Positions 23,066 to 31,453 of a stretch of 32,542 nucleotides of DNA are shown one piece after another. This DNA is from a virus. The translations under genes were made by a program, and so were the position numbers. The stretch covers positions 1 to 32,542 of IMG/VR virus record IMGVR_UViG_3300030430_004471; one strand, 5' to 3'. Each line of letters opens with the position of its first letter. Position 1 is the first letter of the stretch. Under the pieces are notes generated by a model, which ran no database searches, was not told where the DNA came from, and saw only the letters and a program-made list of their open reading frames with translations.

Positions 23066-23077
23066 ATAAAAATTGAC

Positions 23078-23085
23078 TATATTTG
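23078..23085 (+). promoter_or_regulatory. Promoter -7 element before the tail tube gene
   Basis: TATATTTG matches TAnnTTTG and lies 29 bases before the tail tube ATG. A TTG at 23073-23075 is too close to be the -33 element. A strong promoter is expected for this abundant protein. Confidence 0.6.
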
Positions 23086-23114
23086 TATAGTATAAAAATT
23101 AAAAAATTATAATT

Positions 23115-23537
23115 ATGGCATCTAATGTATTTAATGGAACAAATTTACTTTTAAAAGTTGCTGCTGATGGTGGTACACCTGTAGTTATTGGTCATAGTAC
23201 TAGCGCCTCTTTGTCTTTATCTCATGATTTGCCAGAGGCTACTACTAAAGATTCAGCTGGTTTTGCAGAACATATTTCTGGTTTAAGAAGTGCTGAGATT
23301 TCTTTTGAGGGCTTAGTATCTTACACTGATACACAAAACATAGCAGAGCTTACTGATTTTATTTTAAATAGAACTAAACTAGATTGGACTTTAGCTACTA
23401 CTACTACTGGAGACCAGATTTTAACTGGTGAGGGATTTTTAGCATCAGCTGAGGTATCAAGTGAGATGGAAAGCCCAGTAACATATTCTGGCTCTATCAC
23501 TTGTACTGGCGCTATAACTAGTGGCTCTGTATCTTAA
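23115..23537 (+). CDS. Major tail tube protein
   Basis: This 140-residue protein resembles TP901-1-type tail tube proteins: VFNGTNLLLKVAADGGTPVVIGHSTSASLSLSHDLPEATTKDSAGFAEHISGLRSAEISFEGLVSYTD is the common start, and VTYSGSITCTGAITSG is the usual C-terminal strand. It polymerises on the tape measure to form the tail. The position just before the tail assembly chaperone and tape measure is canonical. Confidence 0.92.
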   Translation: MASNVFNGTNLLLKVAADGGTPVVIGHSTSASLSLSHDLPEATTKDSAGFAEHISGLRSAEISFEGLVSYTDTQNIAELTDFILNRTKLDWTLATTTTGDQILTGEGFLASAEVSSEMESPVTYSGSITCTGAITSGSVS

Positions 23538-23564
23538 TTAATAGAATAAAAAAAGGTAAACATT

Positions 23565-23957
23565 ATGAATAAAAAAAGAGGTTACTATACCACTAAATTA
23601 GGTGGTAAACAGCGAACACTGCACTTTAGTTTTAATTTCTGGGCTAATCTAACAGATGATTTAGGTATTACACTAGAGCAAATAGGTGAGATTTTTGAGG
23701 GTGGTTTTAACATGGCTGCCTTTAGAAGTATTATCTATTGTGGTGTATTAACATTTGACCAAGAAAATGGTAATGAGATTGATTACAATTCTTACAGCGT
23801 TGGTATGTGGCTAGATGATTTAGACCCTAGCGAAATAGAAAAAATAATTAGCGCCATGATGAACACCAGAATTTTAGGGAATGATTTAAATATGGGAATT
23901 CCAAGAAATTCTGAAACAAAAAAAAACAGCAGCCCAGCCAAAAAGAAAAAAGCATAG
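23565..23957 (+). CDS. Tail assembly chaperone, short (G-type) product
   Basis: This 130-residue protein lies between the tail tube and tape measure genes, where siphoviruses encode tail assembly chaperones. The core LHFSFNFWANLTDDLGITLEQIGEIFEGG, then AFRSIIYCGVLTFDQENG and WLDDLDPSEIEKII, fits that class. It ends in a Lys/Ser-rich tail (NSETKKNSSPAKKKKA) encoded by an A-rich stretch with nine A in a row, the likely frameshift site for the longer product. Confidence 0.88.
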   Translation: MNKKRGYYTTKLGGKQRTLHFSFNFWANLTDDLGITLEQIGEIFEGGFNMAAFRSIIYCGVLTFDQENGNEIDYNSYSVGMWLDDLDPSEIEKIISAMMNTRILGNDLNMGIPRNSETKKNSSPAKKKKA

Positions 23958-24307
23958 CTCTACATAACGAGTGGGATAATCTAACAGATTACTATATTGG
24001 CCAAGTAGGCATTTTACCAGATGTCTTTTGGCGCTCTACATGGAATGAAGCCCAGCTGCTAGCTGAGGCTTATCATATTAGACAAAATTTAGAGTGGGAA
24101 AGATGCAGATATTTAGCTACTATGATATATAATACCAAAGTAGATAAAAAGCATAAAATGATAAATCCAGATAAACTATTTAGATTACCACAAGATTTCA
24201 TGAGGGAAAAAAAGATTAGAGACAATATACCTACACCAGAAGATACTAGACAATTTGCCAAAAAAGTGCAAAATCTTAAGAATAAAAAATTGTTTAAAAT
24301 GTTGTAA
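23565..24307 (+). CDS. Tail assembly chaperone, -1 frameshift (G-T) product
   Basis: A reading frame shifted by -1 is open from 23915 to 24307 and has no ATG until 24122, in the middle of a domain. Its product (HNEWDNLTDYYIGQVGILPDVFWRST, then EWERCRYLATMIYN, LFRLPQDF) looks like the T half of tail chaperones. A slip on A-AAA-AAA at 23918-23924 joins the two frames into about 247 residues. Only a fraction of ribosomes would make it, as for lambda gpG/gpGT. The ratio sets tail assembly in known cases. Confidence 0.85.
23918..23926 (+). promoter_or_regulatory. Slippery site for -1 ribosomal frameshift
   Basis: Nine consecutive A give the heptamer A-AAA-AAA in the zero frame (codons ACA AAA AAA AAC). 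Slipping one base back leads into the T frame, which has a stop at 23912 just before the site and none until 24305. No obvious strong stem-loop follows. Confidence 0.78.
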
Positions 24308-24312
24308 ATTTG
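24305..24312 (+). promoter_or_regulatory. Promoter -7 element before the tape measure gene
   Basis: TAAATTTG matches TAnnTTTG, overlaps the stop codon of the chaperone T frame and lies 17 bases before the tape measure ATG. No -33 element at normal spacing was found. Confidence 0.5.
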
Positions 24313-24329
24313 TTTAAAACTCTACTCTT

Positions 24330-27056
24330 ATGGGAAATGCCAAATTAAGATTTGATTTAATAGCTAATACCTCTGGCTTTACAGCTAAGATGAAAAGTGC
24401 TGGTGCAGCTACTACTAAATTTGGTAACAAAATAGCTGGTATTGGTCGTAGCATGGCTACTAGTTTTAGTTTACCAATGGCTTTAGCTGGTGGTGCTGCT
24501 ATAAAAATGGCTATGGACTTTGATAGGTCTATGACCAAAATTAAAACCTTAGTAGGTCGTACTGATGCAGAGGTGGCTAAAATGAGCCTAGCAGTTAAGC
24601 AAATGGCTAGAGATTTTGCTATTAGCTCTAAAGAGGGCGCTGATGCACTTTATTTTATTACCTCAGCTGGTTTAGATACTGATAATGCTATAAGGACTTT
24701 AAATGCCTCAATGAAAGCAGCTGCATTAGGTTTAGGTGAAACACAAACTATTGCATCACTTACTACAGCTGCTATGGCTGCCTATGGTAAAGAAAATTTA
24801 TCTACAGCTGCTGCTACAGATATTTTAATGGCCTCAGTTAAAGAGGGTAGATTAGATTCAGCTCAATTAGCTGATTCAATGGAAATGGTAATTGATAGCG
24901 CTAATACCATGGGCGTAGAATTCCATGAGCTAGGTGCAGCTTTTGCAGCTGTATCTAGGACTAATAAAAATGCTAGTACTGCTGCTACTGGACTTAGAAT
25001 GGTATTAATGAGCATTTTAAAACCTAGTGAGCAAGCTAAAGGCACTTTAGCAGATTTAGGTTTACAAGCTGATAAAGTAAGACAGCATATTAAGGATAAT
25101 GGTTTACTTAATACCCTTACTATGCTAACTGAAAGATTTAAGGGTAATGATGAAGCTGTTACTAAAGTATTTGGTAGCGTAAGAGCTTTACAGCCAGTAT
25201 TATCTTTGACTGGTGCAAACGCTGAAGCTGTAAGGGGAATCTTTGAGCGTATGGAAAATACAAGTGGCTCAGTAGATGAAGCATTTAAAAAGCTAGAACA
25301 ATCAGCAGATTTTAGATTAAGAAAATCACTAAACGCCTTAAAAGAAGATATGACCAGCTTAGGTGCTGATTTACTAGGCGTTTTAGGGCCAGCTATTTCA
25401 AAAGTTGCTGGTTTTATTAGTGGCCTTTCTGCTAGATTCCAAAACCTAAGCCCAGCTATGCAAAAGGTAGTAATTGTAGTAGGCTCTATACTGGTTGTAT
25501 TTCCAGTACTCTTAATGATTATTGGTAAGGTAATAGCAGCTGTAGGTTTCATGATGACTACTTTTGCTACTCTAAAAGCTGGTATTTTGGCTGCTAGAGC
25601 AGCTGTAATGGGCTTAAATATTCAATTTGGACTTTTACTAAGCCCAGCTGTTTTAATTGCAGCAGCTGTAGCTGGGGTGGCTTTTGCTGTTTATAAGTAT
25701 TGGCCAAAAGTATTAGAGATAGCTGCTAAGGTTTATAATTGGTTTGCAGATATTTATAATAGCAGCGCCACACTAAGGGTAGGTATAGCTGCAATAGGCT
25801 CAGCTTTTAAAGCTGTATTTACTTTGATTAGGGCTAGAATTCAGCAGTTTGTCATAGCTTTCCAAACTATGGCAGCTGTTATAACTGAGTTTGGTGATAA
25901 GGGCTTTAGTGGTAATTTTGGTAAAATTATCTCTGATGGTATGGCAGAGGGTAAGGCAGTAATGACAAAAGCTGGTGAAGAAATAGCTACAGAGTTTACT
26001 GATTCTTACACTAAGGCTTTAAGTAATAAATTAGAACATAAGACAGCTGACCAAATACAAACAAGTATAGATAATGGTATAGATGCTATAAAGGGTAAAG
26101 GTAAAGAGCTGTATGCTAGTTTAATGGATGGCATAGGCAGCTTTAGTTTATTTGGTGATGCTGAGGGTGGTGGTGATGTAGATTTTGATTTAGATGAAAT
26201 TATTAGTGGTGGTGGTGATTTTACCCAAACTGATAATACTGGTGGTGGTGATGGCTCTGGTGGTGGCTCTGGGTCTGGGTCTGGCTCTGGCTCTGGCTCT
26301 GGTGGTGGTGGTAGCACTGGTGAAATTAATAATGTTACTACAGCTCTAGAGCGAATGGGTATGACTAGTGAAGTTGCTAGAGACCAAGTATTAAATAGCA
26401 TGAGCCAGCTGAGTGGTGGCATTGTAGAATCAATGGGCATAGCTGGTACTGCTTTAGGTAATTATGTAAATCAAATGCTTAACATGGTACAAGAGCATTT
26501 AGTAAGTAACATGACTATTTTTATGAGTGATGAGGAAAAGGCAGCTCATAAAGAATCAATGGCAGCTAGAGAAGTTGCAGCTGAAACCATAGTAAATACA
26601 ACAAAGACAGCTGGTGTAGCTACTACAATAAGCTCTAACATAGCTAAAACTGCATCAGATACTACAAGCGCTGCTACAAGTTTAGGCGCAGCTGGTGCTG
26701 AGGCTACTGGTGATGCTATTGTAAGTGCTGGTAAAACTGCTAAATCTTTTGGCCCAGCTGCTGCATTTGTATTACCAGCTTTAGTTGCAGCTGCTGTAAC
26801 GCTTATAACTAAGGCTATGAAAAAAGCCAAAAAATTTAAAACTGGTGGTATTGTTAGTGGCACTACTTTAGGTATGGTTGGGGAATATGCTGGCGCTAGA
26901 AGTAATCCAGAGGTTATAGCGCCATTAGATAAATTAAAGAGCATGCTGCCTACACCACCAGCACCACAAATGGCCATGAGTGGTAATTTTGTAGTAGATG
27001 GCCAAGATTTAGTATTAGCTTTAGGTAGAGCTAATGAGAATGGTGAAAGATTATAA
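24330..27056 (+). CDS. Tail tape measure protein
   Basis: This 908-residue protein sets tail length. The N-terminal ~350 residues are the phage tail tape measure core (FDRSMTKIKTLVGRTDAEVAKM, ALYFITSAGLDTDNAIRTLNASMKAAALG, AAFAAVSRTNKNASTAATGLRMVL, FGSVRALQPVLSL). Hydrophobic helices follow at about 385-460 (VVIVVGSILVVFPVLLMIIG and others). A Gly/Ser linker is at about 637-662, and Ala-rich helices lie at about 690-830. The C-terminal FKTGGIVSGTTLGMVGE and NPEVIAPLDKL segment is usual for the family. At the common rule of about 0.15 nm per residue the tail would be near 135 nm. Confidence 0.95.
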   Translation: MGNAKLRFDLIANTSGFTAKMKSAGAATTKFGNKIAGIGRSMATSFSLPMALAGGAAIKMAMDFDRSMTKIKTLVGRTDAEVAKMSLAVKQMARDFAISSKEGADALYFITSAGLDTDNAIRTLNASMKAAALGLGETQTIASLTTAAMAAYGKENLSTAAATDILMASVKEGRLDSAQLADSMEMVIDSANTMGVEFHELGAAFAAVSRTNKNASTAATGLRMVLMSILKPSEQAKGTLADLGLQADKVRQHIKDNGLLNTLTMLTERFKGNDEAVTKVFGSVRALQPVLSLTGANAEAVRGIFERMENTSGSVDEAFKKLEQSADFRLRKSLNALKEDMTSLGADLLGVLGPAISKVAGFISGLSARFQNLSPAMQKVVIVVGSILVVFPVLLMIIGKVIAAVGFMMTTFATLKAGILAARAAVMGLNIQFGLLLSPAVLIAAAVAGVAFAVYKYWPKVLEIAAKVYNWFADIYNSSATLRVGIAAIGSAFKAVFTLIRARIQQFVIAFQTMAAVITEFGDKGFSGNFGKIISDGMAEGKAVMTKAGEEIATEFTDSYTKALSNKLEHKTADQIQTSIDNGIDAIKGKGKELYASLMDGIGSFSLFGDAEGGGDVDFDLDEIISGGGDFTQTDNTGGGDGSGGGSGSGSGSGSGSGGGGSTGEINNVTTALERMGMTSEVARDQVLNSMSQLSGGIVESMGIAGTALGNYVNQMLNMVQEHLVSNMTIFMSDEEKAAHKESMAAREVAAETIVNTTKTAGVATTISSNIAKTASDTTSAATSLGAAGAEATGDAIVSAGKTAKSFGPAAAFVLPALVAAAVTLITKAMKKAKKFKTGGIVSGTTLGMVGEYAGARSNPEVIAPLDKLKSMLPTPPAPQMAMSGNFVVDGQDLVLALGRANENGERL
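26241..26316 (+). repeat. Gly/Ser-coding microsatellite in the tape measure gene
   Basis: A run of GGT and 6-base GGCTCT/GGGTCT units encodes a Gly-Ser linker (SGSGSGSGSGSGGGG). It contains two slightly different unit types, so slippage and expansion are likely. The linker separates the N-terminal tape measure core from the C-terminal Ala-rich helical part. Confidence 0.85.
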
Positions 27057-27066
27057 AAGATAAAAT

Positions 27067-29922
27067 ATGCCAAGACCCAGTAATTTTTATATAGATATAT
27101 ATAATACTAGATACAGATTATATTTTAGTGATGAAAATGGTAATCCAAAAAGGCTAGATATAGACCAGAAAAATTATGGTGTAAGCATGTCTGAGGTTTC
27201 ATTTTTTTTATCTTCATCATCACCACAAACTACTAGAAATGTGCTGTATTATGATAGGGATTATAATGAGCAAGAATTAACTATAGTCAGAGGCGCTACA
27301 GCCCAAGTAGTTTTAGCTAGAACTGGTACAGCTAGAAGCAGCCCAATATCACCTACTACACACATGACAATTACAGAAACTTTTAAAGAGATAATAGGTG
27401 GCTCTGATAAAATTCAAAACATAGTGGGTACTGGTAATCCAGTTGTAATTAAATATAATACTGGTGAATTATTTAAAAAAAATATTTTAGCTAGTAAATG
27501 CAGTATAAATTTATATAAGCAATTTGATAATGAGTTTGTAAATTTTCATGAATTTCCAGAAAATGAATTTAAGATTAGAATTTATAATGGTATTACACCT
27601 TTTCAATATCATAAACTTAGGATATTATGCCCATCTACTAGCTTAGAAAATCAGATAGAATTTGAGCCAAGTCCAATAATACAAGACCCTAAAAATCCAT
27701 TTTTTAATTATGCTGAAAGAGTTAGTGCTGTAGGTAATAGCTATATATGTGAAGTAGATGATAAAGTAGTAGATAATAATTTTGATAATTATGCTACTAT
27801 AAAAAATAAATTTATAAATAGAGTAGTTTATGATTATGGCATTATAGAAGATGAAGATGCTGTATTAGCTAATGAATTACATGAGTTTAGAGATTCGTAT
27901 TATCAAATGTACTGGCAAGGTTATTTAGTGGCTAATACATTTAAAGAAACTAAAAAACCTTATCCATATAAAATCAGCTTATCTGCTTTAGATATGTTAG
28001 CAGCTTTAGAAAATGCGCCAGTAACTATGTATGGCTCAGATAAAATACCAGCATCTCAAAATTTTGGTACTAGTAGCACTCAAGGTAATACCTATGATAT
28101 GGTAGATATTTTAGCCAGATATTTTTTAAATGGTGTTATATCAGATGTGTTTAATGCAGCTAGTGTAAGCTATAATGTTTATGGGCCTAGTGATAGTTTA
28201 TACCAATACTTTTTTATAGAGATGGATGGGTTGAATGGTGATAATATTGTAGCTAATGATTTTGAAATACAAAATTTAAATCTATATGGTTTTGATGATA
28301 GATTTACTTATGATTATTCTAATACTGCTAAAACAAATAGAGAAAATGTAGTAGGGCAGCATGGTTTAACTGATGAAAATTTTAATTTAAAAAAGGCAAA
28401 GGATGTAATTAAACAGCTGTTAGATTATAAAAACGCTAGATTATATCAATGTTATGGCCAGATTTTTTTAAGTATAACTGGTACTGATAATGGTATTGTA
28501 GGTGATACACCAGATTTTATTGATGCAGAAGATTTTACTTTAAATTCTATGGCTCAATACAAAAAGGATATAAAAAACTTAATGCAAAATCCTTTATCTA
28601 ATAAAAATAAATATTACAAAATAGCTTATAGACAATGGGACACTGATGAATATGGCGCTAGTAGTGATGGTTATAAAACTATAAGTTATTATATGGGCCA
28701 TCCAGCTGTAAAAGTTTTAAAAAGAGATTTAGTGCCTATAAGAAATGATTTTAAAGCTGAATATAGACCACCATATAAAGGCATAAATATAGAAATGCAA
28801 AATGAAATGTTAAATGCAGTGTTAAGTGAAGTAGGTAAAAATCCTAGCATGGAGTTTAATGGTGATTATATTTTAAATAATGGCGCTTTAGTTTTGCAAG
28901 ATAATCCTAAATCTGGCAGAAAATGTTTTAAAACTAGTAGTGTATATTTTTCATCTAGTGGTAATTATAATGTATTACCACAAAATAGCTCTGGTGAATA
29001 TATACCAGCTATAAGAAATACTATGCGCTCTTTTAGTGCTGGTAGCACCTCTACTACTAATGGCTTTGACCAGCTGTTAAGAGTGCCAGTAGGTAAACCT
29101 AAAATAACTATTAAATTAAATTATTATGTAGAGTATAATCCTAATATTGGTGGCTCTACAAATGTACCAAGATGTAGATTATATTATTTTACAAACTTAG
29201 ATACTAGAGAGCTGGCTAATACACCAGCTGCAAATCATGATTATTTTTATGACCAAAATGATAGGCGCTGGGAAAAAAGTGGTAGGTTTAATTTTGTAGA
29301 ATTAGAAAGCGCTACTGATTATAATAAATACAATCAAGTTACTATAAGCGTTGAAGATTGGGATTTATACTCAGCCCAGCCTAATGGTATTAGTAGAGTA
29401 AGAGGTGAAATAGGATATTTAGGTTTAGTGTGCCAAAATAACATTTCATCTATTGGTAATATATATTTAGATAATTTTAGCATTAGGTTAGATTTAATGA
29501 GGCCTAAAGAAGATAAGCTGCAAATGATTAACACAAATTCTAATAATACTAAATATCTGGATTTAAAAAGAGTGCCATTTAGAGCTATAAATGAAAGAGA
29601 TGAGGGTAAAGATTATAAAAAAGTTTTGTCTAGTATTACTAATAAATTTGAGGGTGATATAATAAAATATAATACAGAAATCTTAAATCTTCATAGCTCT
29701 TTTGTTAGTAGATATGAATTTACTTGCAAGGATAAATTTAATAATTTTGGCATGCATAATAATATTTATGTAAACTTTGAGGGTGATGAAGATGATAGTT
29801 TAAGCTATATAGATGGGCTGCAATATAATGTGAAAAAAAATGAATTTAAAGTAATTGCACATAAAGGCACATTACAAAAAACAAATCCAAATAACATAGC
29901 TACTTTTAGCGAAAATACATAA
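27067..29922 (+). CDS. Large tail-tip / baseplate protein, 951 aa
   Basis: This is the last gene of the tail block, 10 bases after the tape measure gene, where distal tail and tail-tip proteins are encoded. The start (FYIDIYNTRYRLYFSDENG, then KRLDIDQKNYGVSMSEVSFFL) resembles a distal tail domain. The middle has KKPYPYKISLSALDMLAALENAP and KDVIKQLLDYKNARLYQCYGQIFLSI, typical of phage tail proteins that bridge to fibres. Around residues 600-800 a beta-sandwich like a carbohydrate-binding module is likely (FNGDYILNNGALVLQDN and later TINLNYYVEYN-type strands). The C-terminus has YEFTCKDKFNNFGMHNNIYVNF. The exact family is not recognised. Confidence 0.75.
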   Translation: MPRPSNFYIDIYNTRYRLYFSDENGNPKRLDIDQKNYGVSMSEVSFFLSSSSPQTTRNVLYYDRDYNEQELTIVRGATAQVVLARTGTARSSPISPTTHMTITETFKEIIGGSDKIQNIVGTGNPVVIKYNTGELFKKNILASKCSINLYKQFDNEFVNFHEFPENEFKIRIYNGITPFQYHKLRILCPSTSLENQIEFEPSPIIQDPKNPFFNYAERVSAVGNSYICEVDDKVVDNNFDNYATIKNKFINRVVYDYGIIEDEDAVLANELHEFRDSYYQMYWQGYLVANTFKETKKPYPYKISLSALDMLAALENAPVTMYGSDKIPASQNFGTSSTQGNTYDMVDILARYFLNGVISDVFNAASVSYNVYGPSDSLYQYFFIEMDGLNGDNIVANDFEIQNLNLYGFDDRFTYDYSNTAKTNRENVVGQHGLTDENFNLKKAKDVIKQLLDYKNARLYQCYGQIFLSITGTDNGIVGDTPDFIDAEDFTLNSMAQYKKDIKNLMQNPLSNKNKYYKIAYRQWDTDEYGASSDGYKTISYYMGHPAVKVLKRDLVPIRNDFKAEYRPPYKGINIEMQNEMLNAVLSEVGKNPSMEFNGDYILNNGALVLQDNPKSGRKCFKTSSVYFSSSGNYNVLPQNSSGEYIPAIRNTMRSFSAGSTSTTNGFDQLLRVPVGKPKITIKLNYYVEYNPNIGGSTNVPRCRLYYFTNLDTRELANTPAANHDYFYDQNDRRWEKSGRFNFVELESATDYNKYNQVTISVEDWDLYSAQPNGISRVRGEIGYLGLVCQNNISSIGNIYLDNFSIRLDLMRPKEDKLQMINTNSNNTKYLDLKRVPFRAINERDEGKDYKKVLSSITNKFEGDIIKYNTEILNLHSSFVSRYEFTCKDKFNNFGMHNNIYVNFEGDEDDSLSYIDGLQYNVKKNEFKVIAHKGTLQKTNPNNIATFSENT

Positions 29923-29975
29923 CAAAAAATGATTTGCCCACACTGCCTTTTTATAATTTTTTTAGGCGTTTTTTT

Positions 29976-29996
29976 GGCCATTTTTAGGCCTTTTTT
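29976..29996 (+). terminator. Weak terminator after the tail block
   Basis: GGCC (29976-29979) pairs with GGCC (29987-29990) across a 7-base loop and is followed by six T. The stem is short, but the surrounding T-runs make termination likely. Confidence 0.55.
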
Positions 29997-30011
29997 AGCA
30001 AAATCCAGCAT

Positions 30012-30088
30012 GCGTTTTAAGGCCCTTTTTAAGCGTTTTAAGCGATTTTAGGGGGTCTAGGGTATCAGTATATCAAAAAGTTGAGAAA
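30012..30088. repeat. Iteron-like module, copy B
   Basis: GCGTTTTAAG occurs at 30012-30021 and 30033-30042 (21 bases apart, two helical turns), and a variant, GCGATTTTAG, at 30042-30051. Nine bases later comes GGTATCAGTATATCAAAAA at 30061-30079, identical to copy A, then GAAAGT at 30084. The stretch 29923-30264 has no gene. It holds the terminator above, this module, AT-rich sequence with a GGCC inverted repeat (30179-30195), and the early promoter at 30210-30241. It is a good candidate for the phage origin or an early operator. Confidence 0.68.
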
Positions 30089-30209
30089 GTCCATTAGCGT
30101 TAAATTCCCTTCGTAGAAAAATCAAAAAATTCTTTCATTTTTTATTTTACATAATGTTAAAAAAAATCTTCAAAATGAGGCCATTTTTTAAGGCCAATAA
30201 AAATTAAAT

Positions 30210-30241
30210 TTTGATATTTAAATTATTTTTATATAACTTTG
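30210..30241 (+). promoter_or_regulatory. Promoter of the early/recombination operon
   Basis: TTTG at 30210-30213, a 20-base spacer and TAACTTTG at 30234-30241 match the Bacteroidetes promoter pattern well. It fixes the start of the next gene at 30265, since an upstream in-frame ATG at 30211 lies inside the promoter. Confidence 0.82.
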
Positions 30242-30264
30242 TTGGTACACAAAAAAATAAAAAA

Positions 30265-30408
30265 ATGGCTATAGTAAATGCAACATTTGAGGCCTTTAGG
30301 GCGCAGCAAAAAAAAGTAGAAAAAGCCAAAAAGCTGTTAAAAAAATCTGGCTACTTAGTAATTAAAAATCCCGAAAAAAATAATAAAGATGAAAGAGAAA
30401 AACTTTGA
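30265..30408 (+). CDS. Small basic protein, 47 aa
   Basis: This is the first gene after the early promoter. The peptide MAIVNATFEAFRAQQKKVEKAKKLLKKSGY is a Lys-rich helix, followed by a short polar tail ending DEREKL. It overlaps the HTH gene by 20 bases. The family is unknown. Confidence 0.6.
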   Translation: MAIVNATFEAFRAQQKKVEKAKKLLKKSGYLVIKNPEKNNKDEREKL

Positions 30409-30601
30409 AATAAATTTTAGAAGTGAGTGTAAAAGGCTGAGATATAAAAAATATCAGCTATGTGAAATTTTAAAAATCACTATGCCCACACTAAAAACTA
30501 AAATAGAAAATCCTGATAAATTTACATGGCGTGAAATTAGAGCTTTGGAAGATTTGGGATTTGATATGGTAGATAATTTAAATTTAAATTTTAGTAAATA
30601 G
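30389..30601 (+). CDS. Small HTH regulator (Cro/CI-like)
   Basis: This 70-residue protein has the length and helix pattern of a Cro-type repressor. FRSECKRLRYKKYQLCEILKITMPTLKTKIENPDKFTWREIRALEDLGFD contains a likely helix-turn-helix (YQLCEILKITMPTLKTKI) and the usual closing helix. It is encoded early, next to the early promoter and copy B of the repeat module, which could be its operator. No partner repressor or integrase was found, so it is more likely an early/late switch than a lysogeny switch. Confidence 0.7.
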   Translation: MKEKNFEINFRSECKRLRYKKYQLCEILKITMPTLKTKIENPDKFTWREIRALEDLGFDMVDNLNLNFSK

Positions 30602-30603
30602 AT

Positions 30604-31152
30604 ATGGAAAAATCAATAGATTCTGCACTACTTAAAGTGCAAAAAGAAATAGTAGGTATTGTTAAAGAAAATAAGAATCCCTATTTTAAAAGCGCTTATT
30701 TTGATATAAATAAAGTGCTTAGCGTGGTAAGGCCTATACTAAATAAGCATGGCCTACTTATTAGCCAGCCCACTAGATTTGAAAAAGAATCTGGTAGAAC
30801 TTTAGTATATACTATTATAGTTGGCTATGATGAGTTTAGAGATGCGAATTTAGCTTTGCCAGATATATCAGACCCACAAAAATTAGGCAGCTGTATTACT
30901 TACTATAGGCGTTATACCTTAGTAGGTTTACTAGCCTTAGAGGCTCTGGATGATGATGGTAATGCTGCTGCTGGTAAAGTTGTAGAGGTAAAAGAAATAC
31001 CAAAAGAAACTAAACCAAAAGCCAAAAGCTCAGAGGTTTCAGCATTAATTAAAAAAGATGATGCTGATAAAGCAAGAAATTATTTTACTCAGCATGACTG
31101 GACTGGGTTAGATAAATTAAAAAATAAATTAACCAGTCATTTTAAAAATTAA
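30604..31152 (+). CDS. erf: ERF-family single-strand annealing protein
   Basis: This 182-residue protein matches the ERF recombinase family: ALLKVQKEIVGIVKENKNPYFKSAYFDINKVLSVVRPILNKHGLLISQP, then LGSCITYYRRYTLVGLLALEALDDDGNAA (the conserved S-x-x-T-Y-x-R-R-Y segment). It anneals single strands during phage recombination and repair, with the RecE-like nuclease encoded two genes later. The C-terminal ~60 residues are a Lys-rich linker and a small helical end. Confidence 0.92.
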   Translation: MEKSIDSALLKVQKEIVGIVKENKNPYFKSAYFDINKVLSVVRPILNKHGLLISQPTRFEKESGRTLVYTIIVGYDEFRDANLALPDISDPQKLGSCITYYRRYTLVGLLALEALDDDGNAAAGKVVEVKEIPKETKPKAKSSEVSALIKKDDADKARNYFTQHDWTGLDKLKNKLTSHFKN

Positions 31153-31157
31153 AAATT

Positions 31158-31415
31158 ATGAGTAATACTTATGAACACAAAGAGGGTACTGGTAGCCTTT
31201 TTAAAAATGATAAAGAGCCAGATAGCAAGCAGCCAGATTATAAAGGCAAAGCTAAAGTAGATGGTAAAATGAAAGATTTAAGCGCATGGCTTAATACCTC
31301 TAAGGATGGTAAAACAAAGTACCTTAGCTTATCAATACAAGAGCCTTATAGTGCGCCATCTGATGGCGTAAAGGTTACTAAAGTAGCGCAAGCTGATGAT
31401 GATTTACCCTTTTAA
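31158..31415 (+). CDS. Small DUF736-like protein with SSB-like C-terminal tip
   Basis: This 85-residue protein has GTGSLFKNDKEPDSKQPDYKGKAKVDGKMKDLSAWLNTSKDGKTKYLSLSIQEP, which I recall as the pattern of DUF736-like phage and plasmid proteins. It ends ADDDLPF, almost the same as the C-terminal peptide of bacterial SSB (D-D-D-I-P-F). The primase-helicase of this phage also ends NNIPF. It may bind single-stranded DNA or recruit SSB partners, and it lies between the ERF and nuclease genes. A strong terminator follows. Confidence 0.75.
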   Translation: MSNTYEHKEGTGSLFKNDKEPDSKQPDYKGKAKVDGKMKDLSAWLNTSKDGKTKYLSLSIQEPYSAPSDGVKVTKVAQADDDLPF

Positions 31416-31422
31416 TAATTAC

Positions 31423-31451
31423 AGAGGCTCTTAATTGAGCCTCTTTTTTTT
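31423..31451 (+). terminator. Terminator after the DUF736-like gene
   Basis: AGAGGCTC (31423-31430) pairs with GAGCCTCT (31437-31444), 8 bp with a 6-base loop, followed by eight T. It would reduce transcription of the nuclease and replication genes downstream, so read-through or a weak promoter beyond it is needed. Confidence 0.9.
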
Positions 31452-31453
31452 AA

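Noticed and set aside
24863-25552. Long minus-strand frame opposite the tape measure gene
   Set aside because: It is a shadow caused by codon bias of the + strand gene; it has no family pattern and no promoter.
26006-26440. Pro-rich reading frame on the minus strand
   Set aside because: It is the reverse complement of the Gly/Ser linker in the tape measure gene; no start signals and no other minus-strand genes exist.
30179-30195. GGCC inverted repeat as a terminator
   Set aside because: Only a 4-bp stem, and no T-run directly after it on either strand.
30211-30264. Upstream start for the small gene at 30265
   Set aside because: The ATG at 30211 lies inside the promoter, before the expected transcription start.
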